Positions 58,761 through 64,000 of a stretch of 64,000 nt of DNA are shown in pieces. The stretch lies in the NCBI GenBank assembly GCA_903875445.1, contig CAIQWD010000068.1, positions 62,001-126,000 on the forward strand, read 5' to 3'. The notes below the pieces were generated by a model. That model ran no database searches. It was given only the letters and a program-made list of their open reading frames with translations, and had not been told where the DNA came from. The first letter of the stretch is position 1, and every line of letters starts with the position of its first letter. The position numbers were made by a program, and so were the translations under genes. This DNA comes from an uncultured delta proteobacterium (GTDB lineage: Bacteria; Desulfobacterota; Desulfobulbia; Desulfobulbales; Desulfocapsaceae).

Positions 58761-60470
58761 TTAACTCGACAAGCGATCGGTCAGGTCCACTACCCTGCTG
58801 ATCTCGTCCAGACTGGTGGTGCCGTCCAGCACCCGGCGGGAGGCATCTTCGGCCAGGGGCCGAAAGCCTCCCGCCAGGGCGCGGTTCAACAGCTCGCGGG
58901 TGCCGACCCGCCTGGCAATTGCCTCCTCAAGTTCGGCGTTGATTTTCAACAGTTCCATAACCGTGGTCCGCCCTTTATAGCCCTGCTGTTCGCACTCCCG
59001 ACAGCCGGCCGCCTGATAAATAATAACCTCCGCCGAACCGGGGGCGATGCCCAGGAGTTTTCGTTCCAGTTCCCCCGCCGGGTAGGGTCGCTTGCAATGG
59101 GCGCAGAGTTTGCGGACCAGGCGCTGGGCGACGATGCCGATGATATTGCCGGCCATGATATCCGGCAGTACCCCGATATCGAGGAGTCGGGGAATGGCCC
59201 CCACCGCCGAGTTGGTGTGCAGGGTGGAAAAGACCTGATGCCCGGTCATCGCCGCGCGAAAGGCCATCTCCGCCGTCTCATGGTCGCGGATCTCGCCGAC
59301 CAGGATCACGTCCGGGTCTTGGCGCATCATCGAACGGATGCCGTCGGCAAAACCCATCTTGGCGTTTTCGTTGATCGACGACTGGCGAATCAGGGCCATG
59401 GGGTATTCCACCGGATCTTCCATGGTCATGATATTGATCGCCTCGGTGTTGACATGGTTCAGGACCGAATAGAGGGTGGTGGTCTTGCCGCTGCCGGTCG
59501 GTCCGGTCACCAGGATGATCCCTTCCGGCCGGGCCAGCATGAGTTGCAACTGGTCCAGATTATCGTCGGTAAGCCCCAGTTTATCGAGAGCGACAATGCC
59601 CTTCTGCCGGTCGAGGATGCGCAGGACGATGTTCTCGCCGTGGATGGTCGGCTGGGACGCCACCCGGAAGTCGATCTGCCGACCGACAAGCGACAGCGAG
59701 ATGCGGCCGTCCTGCGGCGCCCTCGATTCGGCGATGTTCATGGTGCTGATGACCTTTAAGCGGACCACCATGGCCGGCCAATAGTTCTTGTGCAGGCTGC
59801 GCACCTGGCGGAGCACCCCGTCGATGCGATAGCGAATACGCAAAAAGCCGGCTTCCGGTTCGAAATGGATGTCGGAGGCTCGGCGTTGCACCGCATCGGC
59901 CAGGAGGGCGTCGATCAAGCGGACCATCGGATGGCTGTATTCGTTGTTGCCCAGTTGCAGGCTCTGGTAGTCGATCTCGCCGGTCTCGATCTCCCGCAGA
60001 ATACCATCGATGGACAACTCGAAACCATAGAACTGCTCGATGGCGCGGATGATATCCGCCTCGCCGCCGAGCACCGCCGTCACTTGAAGGGTGCCACGGT
60101 GCAGGGCCCTGACCTGATCCATGGCAACCACGTTGAAGGTGTCGGACATAGCCAGCGTCATGGTACCCATGGCCCGGTCAAAGGACAGCGGCAGGATATT
60201 GTGGCGACGGGCCAGATCCTGGGGTACCAGTTTCAGGGTTTCGGCATCGATGACCGTGTTGGAGAGATCGACGCTGCCCTGGCCGATGTTCTCGCTGAGG
60301 ACGTCGCGGATGATGGCGTCGGTGACGAAACCCAGCTCGATCAGGGTCTTACCGAGAGGCTTGTTGGTCAGCTTCTGTTCCTGCAGGGCGATACGCAGCT
60401 GGTCTTCGGAGACGAATCCCTGTTCAACCAGCACTACCCCCAGCGGTTTTTTCGTCCCCTTGCCGTTCAT
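58761..60470 (-). CDS. Secretion/pilus assembly ATPase (GspE/MshE/PilB)
   Basis: The 569-residue protein has an N-terminal MshEN-type domain with two tandem PLGxxLxxxG units (about residues 8-55), close to the c-di-GMP-binding pattern. The hexameric ATPase part has Walker A VTGPTGSGKTT, an Asp box (MTMEDPVEYPM), Walker B DVILVGEIRDHETAE and a His box. The C-terminal zinc site is CAHCKRPYP and CRECEQQGYKG. It powers pilus extension or secretion. It overlaps the TPR gene by four bases. Confidence 0.94.
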   Translation of the reverse strand: MNGKGTKKPLGVVLVEQGFVSEDQLRIALQEQKLTNKPLGKTLIELGFVTDAIIRDVLSENIGQGSVDLSNTVIDAETLKLVPQDLARRHNILPLSFDRAMGTMTLAMSDTFNVVAMDQVRALHRGTLQVTAVLGGEADIIRAIEQFYGFELSIDGILREIETGEIDYQSLQLGNNEYSHPMVRLIDALLADAVQRRASDIHFEPEAGFLRIRYRIDGVLRQVRSLHKNYWPAMVVRLKVISTMNIAESRAPQDGRISLSLVGRQIDFRVASQPTIHGENIVLRILDRQKGIVALDKLGLTDDNLDQLQLMLARPEGIILVTGPTGSGKTTTLYSVLNHVNTEAINIMTMEDPVEYPMALIRQSSINENAKMGFADGIRSMMRQDPDVILVGEIRDHETAEMAFRAAMTGHQVFSTLHTNSAVGAIPRLLDIGVLPDIMAGNIIGIVAQRLVRKLCAHCKRPYPAGELERKLLGIAPGSAEVIIYQAAGCRECEQQGYKGRTTVMELLKINAELEEAIARRVGTRELLNRALAGGFRPLAEDASRRVLDGTTSLDEISRVVDLTDRLSS

Positions 60471-62026
60471 TGCCCGCCCCCCGGCAGAAGGTCCGCCAGC
60501 CGCCTCTCTAGAGCCTCACGGTTAAAACCCGCCGGGCGATGTTCGGCCAGATTTAATGCCTCCCGGTAATAGCGGCTGGCCACGGCGGGCTGGCCCAGGT
60601 GTTCAAGACTCACCGCCAGATTAAAAGAATAGTCGGGGGATCGCGAACCACCTTTTCCGTCCGTCTGCACAGCCTTGAAATAGGCCTGCTGGGCCTCGTT
60701 CCAGCGCCTGCCGGCGGCATAGTGATTGCCGAGGAGAAAAAAGAGCGGGGCGAGGTCCGGGTGGACCTCAAGGAGGAGTTTCAGTTCGCTCTCCAGCCGC
60801 ACCGGGTCGCCTCCCGCCATCACCGACAAGAGACCCGCCTTGGCCAGGGGATCCGAAGGATCCTGGGTCAGAAGGCGCAGATAGAGGTCCCTGGCCAGGG
60901 CGGCATCCTGTGCCCGTACGGCAAGGGCGGCCAACCCGAGCAGGGCGCCGCGGTGTTCCGGTTCCGCCTTCAAGATCTGTTGATAGCCGCTCCGCGACTC
61001 TTCGTACCGTCCCTGTTCGAAGGCCCCGTTTGCCGTGGTCAGCAAGGAATCGTTATGCGGTGCGGCGCTGCGTTTGCTGATGCGGATCGACGCCGGTTGG
61101 GCAGCCTCCTCCCCTGAGACGGCAAGGGGTTCGGGCTCAAAATGCACGGCCTCGGGCCCATCGGCTGCAGCGGGAGAAGCGGACGCGGTCGATACCGCAG
61201 TGGATTCGGCGACGGGCCGGGACGATTGCCGTCCAGCCGGAGGCAAAGTGGGCGATAAGGACACCGAGTTCTTCCGGGAATCGGCGCCTTCCGAACCGGC
61301 GTTTGACGAGTCATTCTTCGCCGCGACGGTGCTAACGGCAGCCATCTGTGGAGCGGCATCGGTTCCGGCTCCCGACGGCTGCGTTTTTTTCGCCTCTCCT
61401 TGAGGTGGGTTGGCGACGACGGGGACCGGTTGCAACTGCATCGGCGGATTCCCCGAAGACAGATAGAGGTATGCTGCGGCCCCGAATATTCCAAGCCCCA
61501 GCAACAGGCCGTATCCTAACAGTCGCCGCCGAAAGGCCTGATGCTTGTGCCGACTTTTGGCAAGAAACACCGCCTGAGCGGACTGCCGGGAGGTCGCCGC
61601 CGAACCGCCCGAGGCATCAGGGCCGGCAATGCCCACCGACGTTGGGGCCGGAAGAGGTTCCGCTGCCGGTGCGGCTTCCATGGAAGGCGCAAGAAGCGGA
61701 GCGATCGAAGGAGTAATCCTCTCCACTGCCGGACATCCCGCCGGCAGCGGGATGGTGACGGCAGGTTCCTTCGGCGGCGTGGTATCCTCATCGTTTTCCT
61801 GCACCTCCCAACCTTCGAGCACGACCCGTGCCTCCCCTGAAGGCCCCGCTTCTTCGCTCGTCTCGATTGCCAGGATTTCCTTGCCGGAAAGCTGCGGCGC
61901 AGAAGGCTCATCCGGATCCCTTCCGGGCGCGACAAGCGGTGTTGCGGCGGTCGGCGGACTGTCGCTTTCGGCTGCCTTTTTTTTCACCTGTTCCGCCTTG
62001 CGTAAGGCTTCCATCAAGAGGCTCAT
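60467..62026 (-). CDS. MshN-like TPR protein
   Basis: The 519-residue protein starts MSLLMEALRKAEQVKKKA, a motif shared with similar proteins of this cluster type, after GGAGATGGA; the longer frame to 62053 is a shadow. An acidic Pro-rich N-terminal region is followed by one TM (LLGYGLLLGLGIFGAAAYLYL), a long low-complexity Pro/Ala/Ser stretch and four or five TPRs at the C-terminus. It probably helps assemble the secretin or platform. It overlaps the secretin gene by four bases. Confidence 0.8.
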   Translation of the reverse strand: MSLLMEALRKAEQVKKKAAESDSPPTAATPLVAPGRDPDEPSAPQLSGKEILAIETSEEAGPSGEARVVLEGWEVQENDEDTTPPKEPAVTIPLPAGCPAVERITPSIAPLLAPSMEAAPAAEPLPAPTSVGIAGPDASGGSAATSRQSAQAVFLAKSRHKHQAFRRRLLGYGLLLGLGIFGAAAYLYLSSGNPPMQLQPVPVVANPPQGEAKKTQPSGAGTDAAPQMAAVSTVAAKNDSSNAGSEGADSRKNSVSLSPTLPPAGRQSSRPVAESTAVSTASASPAAADGPEAVHFEPEPLAVSGEEAAQPASIRISKRSAAPHNDSLLTTANGAFEQGRYEESRSGYQQILKAEPEHRGALLGLAALAVRAQDAALARDLYLRLLTQDPSDPLAKAGLLSVMAGGDPVRLESELKLLLEVHPDLAPLFFLLGNHYAAGRRWNEAQQAYFKAVQTDGKGGSRSPDYSFNLAVSLEHLGQPAVASRYYREALNLAEHRPAGFNREALERRLADLLPGGGQ

Positions 62027-63753
62027 TCCATCTCCAGATTCAACAAGCGCCAAGTCGGCGGCGGGATAGAGGGAACAGGCTGGGATGCCGGCAGATGCTC
62101 TCTGAATTGCTTCAGATCGCCATCGAGACTGGCATTACGGATCACCGCCGGTCGAAGAAAGATCACCAGTTCGGTCTTGCTGGCGCTGTCGTCCCGGTAG
62201 CTGAACAGGTTGCCGAGGAGCGGCAGGCGGGAGAAGCCGGGGATGCCGGCGGTGCTCTTGTCCAGGGTATCCTGCATCAGCCCGCCAAGGACGCCGATCT
62301 GGCCGCTGGACACCTTGAGGATGGATTCCACCTCCCGCACCTGAACCTCCGGCACCTGGTTGGTGATACTGTTTTGCGCCAGGGCCGGATTGGGATCGTT
62401 GACATAGCCGATGATCCGGGAAATGGTCGGTCGCACGTTGAGGGTGACCTGTTCGTTTTCACTGATCTGCGGGGTCACAGCCATGACGAAACCGACAGGC
62501 ACCGTATGCACGGTGCTGGTATAGGTGGGCGGAGTGGCGGCAGTGGTGGCGGTGGCCGCCGTCCCGGCGGTGACCTCAATGGTGAAATAGACCTTGTTGT
62601 CAACAACCTTCAGCATCGCCGTCTGGTTGTTGAGCACCATGACCTTCGGGCTGGACAGGACCTTGAGATCACCGAACTGTTCAAGAAGTTTGATGGTTGA
62701 GTTCAACCCGTTCGGACTGGTGCCATGATCGATAGTCATCGTGCTCACCGGAGAAGTCGCCAGATTGATCCCGGTGAGACTCTGGGCAAAGCTGTAACTG
62801 TACCCACTGCCGGCAAGAGATGCCCAATCGACCCCGGATTGGTATTGATCCTTGAGCCGCACCTCGACCACCGTGGCCTCGATGAGCACCTGTTGCAGGG
62901 CCCGCAGTTGCAGCAGATCGAGAAACCGCCGGACCTCCTCGTGCTGACGGAGCGTCCCCCGCACCGAGATGATCCCGCTTTCCGGATTGCTGATGATGAC
63001 ATTCGATGTTGCCTGACCGGCGGTAGCGCTTGCTCCTCCGGCGGCTCCTGCGGCTCCGGCGGCAGGCGGCCCGCCGCTGCCACTGCCTGCGGCACTGTTT
63101 TCGCCAAGGATGCCATGCAGGTTGGCCACCAGAGTAGTCCAGAACATATTATTGGATTCCTGGCTCAGCCGGCTGGTGGAATTGTTGTCGCCCCCGCCCG
63201 TATTGCCTCCGGCACCACCACTGCCGCTGCCGGAGGACCCGGTAGTGGAGATGGAGGTGGCCACATGCACCTCACCCGCCGACTTGCGGGCGATATTAAC
63301 GTAATCGATACGATAGGTGCGAAGGATCGGGGCGTCCGGCTCGACCACCAGGTTCGGCGGAACCAGATCCCAGCGGATGTCCACCTGTCTGGCTATCCTG
63401 GTGAGGATCTGCGGCAGGGTCTGATCGATGGCGTTCAATGTTACATTGCCGCTTATGCCGGGATGAACATCGATATTCAAGGAGGCATCACGGGCCAGGG
63501 CAAAAAGCAGATCCCGCACCGGGACATCGTGGACTACCACGGAATAGACGTCGAGTTTTGCTTCCGGGACGGGAGAGGCAAGAAGAGACGGTGTTTGCAC
63601 CACCTCGGGAATTGATGACTGCACGGGAGGCTGGTCGGGGGTGAGATGCCGACCGGTGGTCGGTCGTTCCGGCAGGTTGGCTCCACATCCGGATAGAAAG
63701 AAGGCGAATACGGGGAAAAGGGAAAAGAGATATGCCATCTTTTTCAGGGTCAT
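62023..63753 (-). CDS. Outer-membrane secretin (MshL/GspD/PilQ-like)
   Basis: The 576-residue protein is started at the ATG after CTGGAGAAACGA. A signal peptide with lipobox FFLSGC indicates a lipoprotein. Periplasmic N-domains (VVHDVPVRDLLFALARDASL), a Gly/Ser-rich insert and the secretin core follow (VLIEATVVEVRLKDQYQSG, then GVLGGLMQDT and SKTELVIFLRPAVI). It forms the pilus exit pore. It is the first gene of the cluster visible here; the gene before it is at 63839. Confidence 0.94.
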   Translation of the reverse strand: MTLKKMAYLFSLFPVFAFFLSGCGANLPERPTTGRHLTPDQPPVQSSIPEVVQTPSLLASPVPEAKLDVYSVVVHDVPVRDLLFALARDASLNIDVHPGISGNVTLNAIDQTLPQILTRIARQVDIRWDLVPPNLVVEPDAPILRTYRIDYVNIARKSAGEVHVATSISTTGSSGSGSGGAGGNTGGGDNNSTSRLSQESNNMFWTTLVANLHGILGENSAAGSGSGGPPAAGAAGAAGGASATAGQATSNVIISNPESGIISVRGTLRQHEEVRRFLDLLQLRALQQVLIEATVVEVRLKDQYQSGVDWASLAGSGYSYSFAQSLTGINLATSPVSTMTIDHGTSPNGLNSTIKLLEQFGDLKVLSSPKVMVLNNQTAMLKVVDNKVYFTIEVTAGTAATATTAATPPTYTSTVHTVPVGFVMAVTPQISENEQVTLNVRPTISRIIGYVNDPNPALAQNSITNQVPEVQVREVESILKVSSGQIGVLGGLMQDTLDKSTAGIPGFSRLPLLGNLFSYRDDSASKTELVIFLRPAVIRNASLDGDLKQFREHLPASQPVPSIPPPTWRLLNLEME

Positions 63754-63838
63754 TCGTTTCTCCAGGGAAAATGCCATGGTTGTTTTCATAAAAAATCGAA
63801 GAGACCGCAAAAAAAGTCAACCAGATGTTTTTTGTTAT

Positions 63839-64000
63839 TCAATTTTTTTTATTATCGGTGTGCAAACCGATGAGCACCTTCTTCAAACTCCGGATAAACG
63901 GTTGCGCCTGACGCAACTCGGGCGGTAACTCTTCCAAAGCCCGGCGGGCTGGCGTCACCCCTTGAAACTCGTCGTACAACACGACCCACCGAGTAATTTC
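63839..64000 (-). CDS. 3' end of an unidentified gene cut by the window edge
   Basis: The minus strand is open from the right edge to a TGA at 63841-63839, giving 53 residues that read like a real protein (WVVLYDEFQGVTPARRALEE, then LPPELRQAQPFIRSLKK). The composition is charged and helical. I do not recognise a family. It ends 85 bases before the secretin start and is probably part of the same transcript. Confidence 0.55.
   Translation of the reverse strand, partial: EITRWVVLYDEFQGVTPARRALEELPPELRQAQPFIRSLKKVLIGLHTDNKKN

Overview
The window looks like a chromosome segment of an anaerobic Desulfobacterota bacterium; a Desulfobulbales-like host is my guess from gene content and moderate-to-high GC, not a search result. 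Supporting content is an acyl-CoA/butyrate block with EtfAB and a membrane Fe-S EtfAB:quinone oxidoreductase, a polyferredoxin-type redox protein, large Cache-domain sensors and an MSHA-like type IV pilus cluster. No rRNA, tRNA or CRISPR array was seen.

Layout. (1) 1-10.6 kb is an accessory islet. An intact IS4-family element with a 9-bp target duplication splits an AAA_14 ATPase gene eight codons from its start. Then come an SPFH protein, four type II toxin-antitoxin modules, an ABM-domain monooxygenase, an ADP-ribosylglycohydrolase-like gene, an AT-rich DUF2971 gene and dispersed repeats. (2) 9.6-24.1 kb holds a minus-strand fatty acyl-CoA block: etfA, etfB, Fe-S oxidoreductase, acyl-CoA dehydrogenase, 3-hydroxyacyl-CoA dehydrogenase, thiolase, acyl-CoA synthetase, a two-component system and a CoA-transferase. 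A displaced second copy of the etfA 3' end lies beyond a toxin-antitoxin pair. A shared palindromic motif precedes both the synthetase operon and the CoA-transferase. (3) 24.4-33.4 kb has a lipoprotein thiol peroxidase, an HTH protein, a DUF3047 protein, a histidine kinase, a fused CdaA-CdaR diadenylate cyclase, a DUF2868/DUF3482 pair, a pRiA4b ORF-3 family protein and an RlpA/LysM protein. (4) 33.5-39.6 kb is a CecR-type regulator followed by a YbhGFSR-type ABC exporter operon. (5) 39.7-50.1 kb contains small conserved genes, a TIM-barrel protein, the cyclic-nucleotide-binding/degenerate AAA+/polyferredoxin fusion, rtcB, pdxH, a Tim44-like protein, a radical SAM protein and an EamA transporter. 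(6) 50.1-63.8 kb is a Cache-GGDEF diguanylate cyclase followed by an MSHA-like pilus or pseudopilus operon on the minus strand (secretin, TPR protein, GspE/MshE ATPase, GspF, PilM/N-like, PilO-like, MshK/PilP-like, pilin-like proteins). A partial gene lies at the right edge.

Working together. The acyl-CoA genes could interconvert short-chain acyl-CoA and acetyl-CoA, passing electrons through EtfAB to the quinone pool; no enoyl-CoA hydratase is present, so that step must be encoded elsewhere. The pilus ATPase carries an MshEN-type c-di-GMP-binding motif and the cluster lies next to a diguanylate cyclase, so local c-di-GMP control is plausible.

The best candidates for something new are the 882-residue sensor/AAA/polyferredoxin fusion at 42.0-44.7 kb, the etfA 3'-end duplication flanking a toxin-antitoxin pair, and the shared operator-like motif of the acyl-CoA operons.
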